From Mesorhizobium sp. J428 (GTDB taxonomy: Bacteria > Pseudomonadota > Alphaproteobacteria > Rhizobiales > Rhizobiaceae), in assembly GCF_024699925.1 (NCBI RefSeq), contig NZ_JAJOMX010000001.1:744001-808000 (forward strand): a stretch of 64,000 nucleotides of DNA, read 5' to 3'. The position numbers and the translations under genes were made by a program. The notes below the pieces were generated by a model. It saw only the letters and a list, made by a program, of their open reading frames with translations, had not been told where the DNA came from and made no database searches. This document shows, piece after piece, positions 46,967 through 57,000 of the stretch; the stretch's first letter is position 1, and every line of letters begins with the position of its first letter.

Positions 46967-47535
46967 TGGCGGATGGCCTCACCCTCAGGCTCGACGATCT
47001 GGAGGTTCGCCGGGATCTTGAGCAGCTCGTGCGCCGCGCCGACAATCCGGAGGCCGCGTTCCACGCGATCGGCGCCTATATGGTCACGGCGACCCAGCGC
47101 CGCTTCGAGCGCGAGACCGGGCCGGACGGCCAGCCATGGCAGCGGCTCTCGCCGCGCACGGCAGCCAAGCGCATCGGCTCGCGCCGGCGCGGCTATGAGA
47201 ACATCCTGCGCGTAAAGGCGCGGCTCTATTCGAGCCTCGCCTACGAGGCCTCCGCCGACCAGGTCGCGATCGGCACCAATGTCGCCTACGCGGCTGCGCA
47301 GCACCTCGGTGCCGAGATCCAGATGCCGGCGCGCGAACAGGACATCAACCTGTCGATCGGCAAAGGCCGGCGGCGCTTTGTGCGGGCATCTTCCAAGCGG
47401 AAGGAGACCCGCCGCGTCTCAGTCGGCGAGCACGTCATCCGCATCCCGGCGAGGCCCTATCTCGGCGTCGATGAGACCGACCAGGCCGAGATCCGCAGGA
47501 TCGTCGAGGATCACTACAGGGGCGAGGCACGATGA
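46966..47535 (+). CDS. Virion morphogenesis protein (Mu gpG-like)
   Basis: 189 aa. AIGAYMVTATQRRFERETGP, DGQPWQRLSPRTAAKRIG, YSSLAYEASADQVAIGTNVA and RIPARPYLGV define the phage virion morphogenesis/tail completion family. Needed for head-tail joining. Confidence 0.9.
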   Translation: MADGLTLRLDDLEVRRDLEQLVRRADNPEAAFHAIGAYMVTATQRRFERETGPDGQPWQRLSPRTAAKRIGSRRRGYENILRVKARLYSSLAYEASADQVAIGTNVAYAAAQHLGAEIQMPAREQDINLSIGKGRRRFVRASSKRKETRRVSVGEHVIRIPARPYLGVDETDQAEIRRIVEDHYRGEAR

Positions 47536-47966
47536 GCGCGGTCGCATCGATCATCGAACGGCTGAAGCCGGACACGGACGCGATGTTCGCGATCGTCGAG
47601 GGCGCAGGAGGCTGGGCTGCGCTGAACGGCAAGCTGCCGACCGCGCGGCCCGCCGCCTATGTCGTGACGCTCAAGGAGGCCGGTGGCGACAATGAGCGCA
47701 TGACTGGGCCGGTGATGCAGAAGCTGGAGAGCGACATCGCCGTGATCATCGTTACGGACAATGTCTCCGATCCCATCGGCGGTGCAGCCTCCGACGATAT
47801 CGAGGTGCTCAAGCAGTGGGTGCGCGCGCGCCTGCTCGGTTTCACGCCGGCGGGCGCCGACGAGCCGCTGATCTTCGTCTCCGGCGAGCTGCTGCAGACG
47901 CGCAACGGAAGCGTCTGGTGGGAAGATGTGTTCGGCAACGCCGCCTATATCGAGGAGCAATTCTGA
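47532..47966 (+). CDS. Tail terminator-like protein (gp37-type)
   Basis: 144 aa. Pattern IIERLKPDTDAMFAIVEGAGG, RPAAYVVTLKEAGGDN, and VMQKLESDIAVIIVTDNVSD resembles tail terminator/gp37 proteins that cap the tail tube. Overlaps gpG by 4 bp and the next gene by 1 bp. Confidence 0.75.
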   Translation: MSAVASIIERLKPDTDAMFAIVEGAGGWAALNGKLPTARPAAYVVTLKEAGGDNERMTGPVMQKLESDIAVIIVTDNVSDPIGGAASDDIEVLKQWVRARLLGFTPAGADEPLIFVSGELLQTRNGSVWWEDVFGNAAYIEEQF

Positions 47967-48160
47967 TGAGCGACAAACCCTATGTCGAGCCGATAGGCGG
48001 CAGCTATGTGGTGGACGAGGCGACGGGCTCGGCCCGCCGCGTCGGCGGGACAGAGGAGCCGAAAGGCGCCCGCCCGCGCCCGGCCGATCTGGACCGCGCC
48101 GCCAAGGCGCAGCGCAGCTCTCCTGACGAGGCCGGACCGGCCGCGAAGAAAGGCAAATAG
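47966..48160 (+). CDS. Small phage structural-region protein
   Basis: 64 aa: PYVEPIGGSYVVDEATGSAR then a Pro/Lys-rich disordered tail ending in KKGK. No family recognised; position right before the tail tube gene is common for such peptides. Confidence 0.6.
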   Translation: MSDKPYVEPIGGSYVVDEATGSARRVGGTEEPKGARPRPADLDRAAKAQRSSPDEAGPAAKKGK

Positions 48161-48162
48161 CC

Positions 48163-49092
48163 ATGGCCAAGCGGTACTGGCGCAAGCTCGCGCTCCTCGC
48201 CAAGGTCGAGACGGTCTACGGCACCGACGCGGTGCCCGCCGGCGCGGCCAATGCGATCCTCGCCATCAACGTGACGCACAGGACGATCGTCGCCGACCAG
48301 CTGACGCGCGACCTCATGACCCCCTGGATGGGCCATCAGGGCGTCATCCTCGACGGCGTCGTCTCGACCCTGGAGTTCCAGGTGGAGCTTGCCGGCTCGG
48401 GCACGGCCGGAACGGCGCCCGCCTACGGCGCCCTGCTGCGGATGTGCGGCATGGCAGAGGCCGTGTCCGCGGGCGTCTCGGTCACCTATACGCCGGTATC
48501 GGCCGGCTTCGATGCGGGCACGATCTATTTCAACCAGGACGGCGTGCGCAAGATCATGCTGGGCACCCGCGGCAACGTCTCCGCCGACCTGGCGCCCGGT
48601 AACGTCCCTCGCCTGAGGTTCAGCTTCACGGGGCTCCTCGGGACCATCACCGACACGGCTCTGCCGGCAGTGACCCTCACGGCGTTCAAGAAGCCGGTGC
48701 CGGTCAATCCCGACAACACGACGCTCTCCCTGCACGGGCTCACGCTGATCGGCGAGCGGTTCACCTTCGACCTCGGCAATGTGGTCGAGAAGCGGATCCT
48801 TATCGGCGAGAAGAGCATCCAGATCACCGATCGCAAGACGGTCGGGTCGATCGTTGCCGAGGGCGTCCCGATCGCGACGAAGAACTGGTATTCGACCGCG
48901 CTCGATCACACGGTTGGGCCGGTCGAGTTCGAGCATGGCGTCACGGCTGGCAACATCGTCACGATCGGAGGACCGTCGGCGCAGATCGGACCGCCGGAAG
49001 ACGGCCAGACGCAGGGCATCATCAACAACACGCTGCCGCTGATGATGCTGCCTGACGCCGGCAACGACGAGCTGTCGATCGTCTTCACCTGA
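48163..49092 (+). CDS. Tail tube protein (siphovirus type)
   Basis: 309 aa. YWRKLALLAKVETVYGTDAV at the start, a beta-rich body, ILDGVVSTLEFQVELAGSGT, and GNVPRLRFSFTGLLGTITD. Matches tail tube proteins of Mu-like siphoviruses. No sheath gene precedes it, which shows a non-contractile tail. Confidence 0.85.
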   Translation: MAKRYWRKLALLAKVETVYGTDAVPAGAANAILAINVTHRTIVADQLTRDLMTPWMGHQGVILDGVVSTLEFQVELAGSGTAGTAPAYGALLRMCGMAEAVSAGVSVTYTPVSAGFDAGTIYFNQDGVRKIMLGTRGNVSADLAPGNVPRLRFSFTGLLGTITDTALPAVTLTAFKKPVPVNPDNTTLSLHGLTLIGERFTFDLGNVVEKRILIGEKSIQITDRKTVGSIVAEGVPIATKNWYSTALDHTVGPVEFEHGVTAGNIVTIGGPSAQIGPPEDGQTQGIINNTLPLMMLPDAGNDELSIVFT

Positions 49093-49192
49093 CCGCTGCC
49101 GGGCGACGCCCGGCGGCACCCACCTGACCGGGGCGTATTACCCGCTCCTTCAAACGCCGTTGAACCGGCTTTCGAGGAGGCTTTTGCACGCC

Positions 49193-49966
49193 ATGAAGTT
49201 CAAGCTGACGACCGAATATCTCTACTGGTGGCCGGTCACCATCACGCTGCCGGACGAGAACCAGCCAGGAAAGTGGGTGAAGCAGAACTTCACCATGCAG
49301 TTTGCCGCGATCGACGAAGGCCGCGCCAAGGAGATCCACGCTGAGATCTCGGCGCTGCCGAGCGAGGAAGAACGCAACGCGCGCAAGCATGACCTTCTCG
49401 TCGAAGCCTGCCGCGACTGGCGCGACGTGATCGACGGCAACAAGCAACCGCTGCCCTTTTCCAGGGAACTGCTCGTCCAGGCGCTCGGCGTCGTCTGGTA
49501 CCCGAACCGGGATCTACGAGGCCTGGGTGAGATCGCTCGCCGGCGAGGAGGCCCGAAAGGGAAACTGACCGAGGCCGCGCGGGCATGGGCGTTCAACCTG
49601 CTCGGCCGTGACGATCCGACGAAGCCGATCGAGATCGATGAGGACGTGGTGGCGGATTTCGCGGCGCTCGGCGTCACCGTCGAACGACCGCTGGAAGACG
49701 AGGCAAAGGAAGAAACCGACGTGTTCCTGGTGTGGGACAAGAACTGGCCGGCGCTGACTGCCTTCCTGGCGGTCGAAACGCAATGGCGCGTCCTGTCGAT
49801 CGGCATGGCCGGCGTGGTCCGGCGGCTCGGCCTCGACTATGCGGCCGTCGACGTCGTGATGCGCCGCCTGAAGATCAAGAACGCCGTGTTCGAAGATCTC
49901 CAGGCGATGGAGCGCGCGGCCCTGAAGGCCTTCGGCGAGATCGCAGCGAGCGAGGACGGGGCATGA
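49193..49966 (+). CDS. Tail assembly chaperones (G/GT type), fused by an apparent 1-bp insertion
   Basis: 257 aa in the frame as written. The first part (KLTTEYLYWWPVTITLPDEN, YWWP aromatic start) is the short chaperone; the second (EETDVFLVWDKNWPALTAFL, VVRRLGLDYAAVDVVMRRL) is a DUF1799-like extension. The join YPNRDLRGLGEIARRRGG is odd. With one C removed from 49501-49503 the first frame reads YRTGIYEAWVRSLAGEEARK and stops at 49568, directly after the slippery heptamer, restoring the usual -1 frameshift arrangement (124 aa plus extended product). The chaperones coat the tape measure before tube assembly. Confidence 0.78.
   Translation: MKFKLTTEYLYWWPVTITLPDENQPGKWVKQNFTMQFAAIDEGRAKEIHAEISALPSEEERNARKHDLLVEACRDWRDVIDGNKQPLPFSRELLVQALGVVWYPNRDLRGLGEIARRRGGPKGKLTEAARAWAFNLLGRDDPTKPIEIDEDVVADFAALGVTVERPLEDEAKEETDVFLVWDKNWPALTAFLAVETQWRVLSIGMAGVVRRLGLDYAAVDVVMRRLKIKNAVFEDLQAMERAALKAFGEIAASEDGA
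49559..49565 (+). promoter_or_regulatory. Programmed -1 frameshift site G GGA AAC
   Basis: Canonical X-XXY-YYZ heptamer immediately followed by TGA (49566-49568) in the restored short-chaperone frame; the -1 frame continues as GGG AAA CTG ACC into the extension. Closely related to the lambda G/GT signal GGGAAAG. Confidence 0.65.
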
Positions 49967-52900
49967 GCCTGAACTTCGCCCTCGTCATCGACGGCAATGC
50001 GTCCGGCGGCAAGCGCGCCGCGAACGAGGTGACGGTCGCGGTCCAGGACCTCGGCCGGGAGGTGCGCAACACGTCGGCGAACATGCAGGCGGCGGCGAAT
50101 GCGAACCGCCAGGCCGAGACGTCGCACCGGGCCGCGACCGAGGCGATCCGCGGCGAGACGGCTGCGCAGCGGGACCTGACGGCCGCCATTCTGCAGTTCG
50201 CCGGCGTCCGCGCCCCGACCGCCGACAGCGGGCTGGCGGCACGGCAGGCCGATCTCGACGCCTATGGCTCGGCGCTTGACCAGATCCGCGCCAAGCACGT
50301 GCCGCTGTTTGCGGTGCAGCGCCAATATGGCGAGCAGCTGGAGGAGATCGCGGCGGCCGCGCGCGTCGGCGCGATCTCGGAGGACGAGCGGGCGGCGGCC
50401 GCCATGCGGGCCAAGGCCGCCTACGACCTGCAGATCATGTCGCTCACCCGCGGCGGCGCCTCGACCAAGCTTGCCGCGCACGAAATCCAGAACCTGTCGT
50501 TCCAGGTCAACGACATCGCCATGATGCTGATGTCGGGTCAGTCCTTCGGCATCATCATGGCGCAGCAGGGCGGCCAGATCGCGCAGATCTTCGGCAAGCG
50601 CGGCCTGGCGTCGATCATGCCCGAGCTCGCGGCCGGCATCGCGTCACTCATCTCACCGACGACACTAGCGCTCGCCGCAATCACCGCGTTATGCTATGGG
50701 GCGGAGTGGGCCTTTTCCTCAATGCAGGAAGAGGTGGCCAGCACCGATGATGTGCTGAAGCGCCACGACGAGACGATCCGCGCGATCAATGACGCGTGGA
50801 ACGTGGCCCTCCAGGGTCCTGAGAAATACGCTTCGCGCAGCCGCCTGCTGCTGTCTTCGGTCGCACGCCAGAACCTTGTCGCAGTGCAGGCTGCCGCTCG
50901 CCAGGAGGGGCGTGACTTCTTCGGCGAAGCGGGCACCATCCGTAATCGCGTCCCGGGTGGCGGCGATTTCGCCGTCAGCGGAGAATTTCGACCTTTCGAT
51001 GAGGCTTTGAGACAACTCCGCAGGGGGGTCATCGCCGGCAAGCCGGATTTCGACGCCTTCTGGGCCTCGATCAACCAGAAGGTCACCAGCGAGCCAGGCC
51101 TGCGCGTGCTGGGCGATCGGCTCATTCTACTCAGCCAGGACTTCTTCGAAACCGATCGCGCGGCAAAGGAGGCGGCTAAGGCTGTCGAGGCCACAGGTAG
51201 AGCCGCGGCGCAGGCGGCCGAGCGCTTCGACACCTACATGGCGTCATTGGGCAGGCTGAGGGAAGGTAATCAGAACCCGCTGTCCGCGATTGAAGAGGCG
51301 GAACGCGACTATGCCCGTGCGGCGGGCTCGGCGAACTCGCGCGAGGAACGCGACGATGCCTATGACGCCTACCAGCGGCGGCTGCAGCGGATCCGCGAGG
51401 CGCAGGAGATCGCGCAGCTGCAGGCCGGCGGCGGCTTTCCCATGCCCGCGCCCAACCGCGAGGATGCGCTGCCCTCCGCCAGCGACGTGCTGCGCGGCCA
51501 GGATGAGCGGATCCAGTTCCTGCAGCTCGAGGCGCAGCTGATCGGCGCATCCGACCAGGTCCGCGCCCGGCTGATGGCACGACTCGAGGCGGAGCAGGAC
51601 CTGCGCCGCCGCGGCATCGACCTGCAGAGCGAGGAAGCGCGGTCGATCATCGCCAATGCGGAGGCGATCGCCGAGAGCGAGGTCAAGATCGACCGCGCGG
51701 CGCAGGCCTGGGAGCGCTGGCGCTCAGCCGGCGAGGACGCAATCGACGGCGTCGTTGACCGGCTGCTGGAAGGCGACCTTGCGGGGGTGCTCGAAGGGCT
51801 GGGGAAGGACGCAGCCAAATACGCGGTGGACATGCTGATCAAGAACCCGTCGAAGAACGCGGCGTATAATTCCGGCCTGCCGACCATGGAAGACGCCGGC
51901 GGCATCATGGGCCTTCTGGCAAGGATGTTCGGCGGGGCCGACAAGACTGCCGAGTCGGCGATCGGCGCGATCTCTGGGCAAACGGTTGCCTCCATGAACG
52001 TCACGGCCGCCACCGTGATGATCAACGGCGGCATCGGCGGACTGGTCGGAGGCGACCCGGCCGCGAACGTCACCAAGCTGCTGTCGCCCGCAAACAGCAA
52101 CGACCCGAATGTCGGCTCGACGATCGACTTCATGCGGGCCGGCGGCAAGGCCGGCGTCGGGCCGGACTACAATGTCGCCAATGCCACGGCCTTCATCCGG
52201 CAGTATGCCGAGCAGATCGGCATCGACCCTGACATTGCGCTTCGCGTGGCGCGGTCGGAAGGGCTGGCCGATGGCGTCTGGCAGTCGAACCTCTCCCGGA
52301 ACGGCTTCCGTGAGCCGTCCTACGGACCGTTCCAGCTGCTCAAGGGCGGCGCCGGCACCGGCTACGGAACCGGTCTCGGCAATGCTTTTCTCCGGCAGAC
52401 GGGCCTCGATCCTGCCGACCCGGCGAACTGGCAGGCGTCGACCGCCTTTGCGCTTCAGCAGGCCAAGCAGGGTGGCTGGGGACCGTGGTTCGGTGCACGC
52501 GACCAGGGCATTACCGGTTTCATGGGCATCGACCGGAACGCTCCCAACGTGGACCCGGCGGAGGTCCTTAAGTCTTTCCAGAGCACGAGCGATGCCGTGT
52601 CCAAGCTCGGCAAGGTGGCGCTGCCGGCATCCGAGAACCTCGACGTCTTCGGGTCCAGCCTCGGCGATATGGGCAAGTCGCTCCTCGGCGGCCTCGGCTC
52701 GGGTGGAGGCGGCGGTGGCGGAGTCCTCGACTGGATCATGAAGCTGCTCGGCGGCATTCCCGGCTTCGCCGGCGGGACTGAGGGCGCGCCGGAAGGCTGG
52801 GCCTGGGTCGGCGAGAACGGACGCGAGCTGAAGAGGCTGCGCCAGGGCGACGTGATCCGCTCGGCGCCGCGCTCGCAGCAGATGGTGGCCGAGAGCCAGG

Positions 52901-53151
52901 TCGCCGCCAGCCTTGCCGCCGGCCGCAACCATCAGGCGGTCGCGCCGCTGCTGATCCCGCAGAAGCAGACGATCGTTCACAACTACGCCGGTGACGACGT
53001 GACCTCGACCCAGGAGAGCGACGGCGAGGGCGGCGTGCGCGAGGAAATCTTCATCGAACGCAAGGTTGCCGCTGCGATCGCCCGGCCGGGATCGGCGGCC
53101 AACAGGCAACTTCGTGCGGGCGGCTTCAAGCCGAGGAGGGCGCGCCGGTGA
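49963..53151 (+). CDS. Tape measure protein with lytic transglycosylase-like domain
   Basis: 1062 aa from ATG 49963. N-terminal helical repeats (AANANRQAETSHRAATEAIR), the family segment HEIQNLSFQVNDIAMMLMSG and hydrophobic stretch LASIMPELAAGIASLISPTT around residues 170-240. Residues about 743-860 (FIRQYAEQIGIDPDIALRVA, RSEGLADGVW, GPFQLL, QAKQGGWGPWFGA) look like an SLT/lysozyme domain with catalytic Glu in ARSEGL. The C-terminus is Gly-rich then basic. It sets tail length and probably cuts peptidoglycan at DNA entry. Confidence 0.88.
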   Translation: MSLNFALVIDGNASGGKRAANEVTVAVQDLGREVRNTSANMQAAANANRQAETSHRAATEAIRGETAAQRDLTAAILQFAGVRAPTADSGLAARQADLDAYGSALDQIRAKHVPLFAVQRQYGEQLEEIAAAARVGAISEDERAAAAMRAKAAYDLQIMSLTRGGASTKLAAHEIQNLSFQVNDIAMMLMSGQSFGIIMAQQGGQIAQIFGKRGLASIMPELAAGIASLISPTTLALAAITALCYGAEWAFSSMQEEVASTDDVLKRHDETIRAINDAWNVALQGPEKYASRSRLLLSSVARQNLVAVQAAARQEGRDFFGEAGTIRNRVPGGGDFAVSGEFRPFDEALRQLRRGVIAGKPDFDAFWASINQKVTSEPGLRVLGDRLILLSQDFFETDRAAKEAAKAVEATGRAAAQAAERFDTYMASLGRLREGNQNPLSAIEEAERDYARAAGSANSREERDDAYDAYQRRLQRIREAQEIAQLQAGGGFPMPAPNREDALPSASDVLRGQDERIQFLQLEAQLIGASDQVRARLMARLEAEQDLRRRGIDLQSEEARSIIANAEAIAESEVKIDRAAQAWERWRSAGEDAIDGVVDRLLEGDLAGVLEGLGKDAAKYAVDMLIKNPSKNAAYNSGLPTMEDAGGIMGLLARMFGGADKTAESAIGAISGQTVASMNVTAATVMINGGIGGLVGGDPAANVTKLLSPANSNDPNVGSTIDFMRAGGKAGVGPDYNVANATAFIRQYAEQIGIDPDIALRVARSEGLADGVWQSNLSRNGFREPSYGPFQLLKGGAGTGYGTGLGNAFLRQTGLDPADPANWQASTAFALQQAKQGGWGPWFGARDQGITGFMGIDRNAPNVDPAEVLKSFQSTSDAVSKLGKVALPASENLDVFGSSLGDMGKSLLGGLGSGGGGGGGVLDWIMKLLGGIPGFAGGTEGAPEGWAWVGENGRELKRLRQGDVIRSAPRSQQMVAESQVAASLAAGRNHQAVAPLLIPQKQTIVHNYAGDDVTSTQESDGEGGVREEIFIERKVAAAIARPGSAANRQLRAGGFKPRRARR

Positions 53152-53570
53152 CGCTGCCCTCCTATCCTCCCGAACTGCCGAGACCAAACCGTGACGGCTA
53201 CAGGGTTGCGCGCGGCGACGGCCGCACGATCGGCCGAACCGACGCCGGTCCGCCGCCCCGCCGCCGCCGCTTCTCGGCTGTGCCGAAGACCGTCTCCTTC
53301 TCCACCGACCTGTCGCTCAGCCAGAAGGCGCGCTTCGACCGGTTCTACGAGGAGGATACCGCCGAGGGCGCGCTGCCGTTCCTGATGCCCGACCCGGCGA
53401 CCCACGGGACGCCGCTTCTGACCGCCGGCGGCACACCGTTGCTGACCGCCAGCGGCACGCCCTTGCTCATCTCGCGGATCTGGCTTTGCCAGTTCGGCGA
53501 CCAGCTGCCGACCGAGACGCCGCGCGGTGTCGAGTGGCGCGTATCCTTCACGCTCCTGGTGCTGCCATGA
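53148..53570 (+). CDS. Minor tail protein with GTPLLTA tandem repeat
   Basis: 140 aa. VSFSTDLSLSQKARFDRFYE and EDTAEGALPFLMPDP are found in tail proteins that follow tape measures in alphaproteobacterial Mu-like phages. Residues about 86-108 hold three copies of an 8-residue unit (GTPLLTAG, GTPLLTAS, GTPLLIS). Probably a distal-tail or tip-joining protein. Confidence 0.7.
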   Translation: MTLPSYPPELPRPNRDGYRVARGDGRTIGRTDAGPPPRRRRFSAVPKTVSFSTDLSLSQKARFDRFYEEDTAEGALPFLMPDPATHGTPLLTAGGTPLLTASGTPLLISRIWLCQFGDQLPTETPRGVEWRVSFTLLVLP

Positions 53571-54085
53571 GGACCATCTCCTTCAATGCGCGGCTGGCGG
53601 CCGATGCCGAGTCCACGGACGAGATCGAGGTGGTGCTGATCAAGATCACGCATCCGCTGCTCGACGCGCCGATCCGCCTGTCCTCGGACAACACGGAACG
53701 GCTGTCCGTGGATCCACTTGCCTACGTCACCCGCTCGACCTGGCTGACCGACGACGGCTCGCCGTTCAAGTTCATCCTGATGGGCACGCAGATCCCCGAC
53801 GAGACGAGCGAGGAAGCTCCGTCAGGCAACATCGTCATCGCCGATCTCGACAGCGAGATCGCCGAGGTTCTGTGCTCCACGACGGTGCCCGCTACCGTAT
53901 CGATGGCGCTGGTCTATGCGTCGAGCCCGGACGTGGTCGAGCACGAGTTCCTCGACATGAAGCTGCGCTCGGCCGAGATCGACGGCGACCAGATCGTGCT
54001 GTCGTTCAGCAAAGAGCCGGTCCTGGAGGAGAGCTACCCAGCCGCCCGGATGACCAAGGAACGCTTTCCGGGGCTCTACGCATGA
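53567..54085 (+). CDS. DUF1833 tail protein
   Basis: 172 aa from ATG 53567. EVVLIKITHPLLDAPIRLSS, TWLTDDGSPFKFILMG and RFPGLYA at the C-terminus are the DUF1833 pattern. It sits between the distal tail protein and the NlpC/P60-tip fusion, as in gene orders where lambda L-type proteins occur. Confidence 0.82.
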   Translation: MRTISFNARLAADAESTDEIEVVLIKITHPLLDAPIRLSSDNTERLSVDPLAYVTRSTWLTDDGSPFKFILMGTQIPDETSEEAPSGNIVIADLDSEIAEVLCSTTVPATVSMALVYASSPDVVEHEFLDMKLRSAEIDGDQIVLSFSKEPVLEESYPAARMTKERFPGLYA

Positions 54086-57000
54086 GCCACTGGAGCACGC
54101 CCTTCGTCGGCATTCCCTATCTGGACAAAGGCCGGTCGGTGGCCGGCGTCGACTGCTGGGGCCTGGTGCACCTCGTCTTCACGCGCCACCTGGGGATCGC
54201 CGATTTCCCGTCCTACGCCGATCGCTACGCTAGCGACGACGAGCGAGCCGAGATCGCGGCCATTGTCGCCGGCGAGGCCGAGCTGCCGATCTGGAGCCGC
54301 ATCGGCGACGCGCCGCGTCCCTTCGACATCCTGTTCTTCCGGCGCGGGCGATGGGACTCGCACGCGGCGCTCGTCGTCGACGGACGGCGGATGCTCCACA
54401 CGTCGGCGCAGGCCGGCCAGTCGGTAATCGCGCGCTTCGACACGGGCCGCAGGCCGACAGTGTATCGGGCACGATGGAGGCCGGCGGTGAACGCGCTCGT
54501 CCCCGTCACGGCCATGCGCCACATCGACCCAGCGACGGCGCGGGTCGCTGTCGAGCTGCCGGAGGGACTGACGATCGCCGAGATCGTCGAGCACGTCATG
54601 CCCGGCCTGCCCGAACCGGCTCGCGGCCGCGTCCGTGTGGTGCTGGTGACACCGAAAGGCGAGATCGCCATCCGTCGAGGCCTGTGGCATCGCGTGCGGC
54701 CACACGCCGGCGTGCATGTCGTCGTGCGGCTGGTTTCCGGCAAGAGCGCCTTGAGCTCGCTGCTGACGATCCTGGTGTCGATCGCCGCCGCGGCGCTCGC
54801 CGGTCCGCTGGCCTTCCTGCTCACCGGTCCGCTCGGCACCTCGTCGATTGCCTACGGTGTCCTGAAGGCCGGCATCACGCTGGCGCTGACAATGGTCGGC
54901 GGCCTCCTGGTCAACGCACTGATACCCCAGGACACGCCGGAAAAGGAGAAGCCGGCCTTCGCGATCGGCTCCTGGCGCAACCGGTTCACGCCGAACCAGC
55001 CCGTGCCGGACCCGATGGGACGGATCCGCATCTCGCCGCCTTTCGGCGCGTCCAGCTTCACCGAGGTAGTCGGCGACTACCTCTATTCCCGATCGCTGTT
55101 CGTGATCGGCGAAGGCCCGATCGAGATCTCGGAGCCGAAGATCGGCGACACCCTTATCTCGGAATACGATGAGGTGCAGGTCGAGATCCGCGAGGGCTGG
55201 CCGGCCGACGAGCCGCAGACGCTCTATCCGCATCAGGTGTTCGAGGAGTCGCTGAGCGTCGACCTGACCCGGCCGATGCCGCGCGACGACTACGGCAACA
55301 TCATTGCCGGCACGCCGGAATCGAAACCGGTGAACCGGTTCACGGCGAACGACGCGTCGGGCGCCGGCATTCTTCTGTCCTTCCCAGCCGGTCTCTTCGC
55401 TGTCGACGACGACGAGAAGGCATGGGGCATCAACCTCGATGTCCGCTACCGTCTGGTGGGAACCGAGGACTGGACGTCGGGGCCATCGCTCAATCTCTGG
55501 ATGAAGAAGAAGGACCCCTTCTTCCGCATGATCCGGCTCGAGTTCCCGGCGCGTGGCCGCTACGAGATCGAGATCGAGCGGATGTCGCCCTCCGATCCGA
55601 CCGATCCGGACGACAAATACACCTATGTGATGCGCTGCACCTGGGCGGGGCTGCAGTCCTACCGCCCCGAATATCCGCTGAACTACGGCAGGCCGCTCGC
55701 ATTGGTGGCGATCCGGGTCAAGGCGACGTCGCAGCTCAACGGCACGCTCGACACGTTCAACTGCATCGCCGAGCCGCTGCGCAAGGATTACGACTCGGGC
55801 ACAGGGACCTGGATCGTCCGCAAGACGCGCTGGGCGGCTTCCTACGCGGTTCATGTGCTGCAGGCGCCCGGCAACCCGTTCCCGGTTCCGGACGAGGAAA
55901 TCGACTGGCCAGCCTTCGAGGCCTGGCACGACTACTGCGTGCTCAAGGGCCTGACCTACGACCGTATGCACGATTTCGACGCCTCGCTGCAGGAGGTGCT
56001 CGCGGCGATCGGCGCGGCCGGGCGCGCCGCCATCCGCCACGACGGCAGAAAGTGGACCGTCGTGGTCGATCGGCCGCGCGAGTTCCCCGTGACGCATCTG
56101 AGCCCGCGCAACTGTCGCGATTTCCGCCTGGCGCCTTCCTACTTCGATCCGCCGGACGCGTTGCTTGTGCAGTTCCTCGACGAGACGGCCGACTTCGCGC
56201 CGCAGGCGCGGCTCATCCCATGGCCGGTCGATCTAAGGTTCGCCACACAGGCTGCGCTGGCCGCCGATCTCGCCCATGACGACGGCGCAGAGGCCGAGGT
56301 CCATTCGGACACGCTCGACCTCAACAACGGCATCTGGGTGAAGTCGGGCGCTCCGGGAACAGGGTCCTGGACGAGGAAGGTGATGACGCGCATCGAGGAG
56401 ATCGATCTGCCCGGAAGCGTCAATCCTGACAGGGTCTTCGTCGAGACCCGTCGGCGCCAGCACGAGATCATGCACCGCGCTGTTGAGTCGTCCTGCGTGC
56501 AAGACGGGAACATCCGGACCGCGACACCTGGCGACCTGGTGATGGCCTCGCGCGACGTGATCCGCCGCGTCAGACATTCGGCCAGGGTTAAGGCGGTCGA
56601 CGGCAACATGGTCGTGCTCGACGATGCCTTCGAGATGGAAGAGGGCGAGACCTACGCGATACGGTTCCGCGTCTATGTGCCGCCCGCCGGCGAGGGCGAC
56701 GAAGGCTCCGACCACTCGGTTGTCAGAACGATCGCGACCTTCGCTGGACGCACCAGCGTCGTCTACATGACCGGCACCGGCGAGGCACCGGAGCCGCGTT
56801 CGATTGTGCATTTCGGGCCGGCGGCGTCCGACTCGATCCCGCTCATTGTTGCGGCGATCGAGCGCGGCAGCGGCGACACCTCGGTGCTGCACATGCTGCC
56901 ATCGGCCGAGATCATCGACGAGAAGACCGACGCGGAGATCCCGTATCCATGGACGGGGCGGACCGGCCCGATCTATCCGGACCTCAACGTGCCGGCCCCG

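Noticed and set aside
54076..56097. 673-codon reverse open frame opposite the tail tip gene
   Set aside because: Arg/His-rich antisense artefact of high GC.
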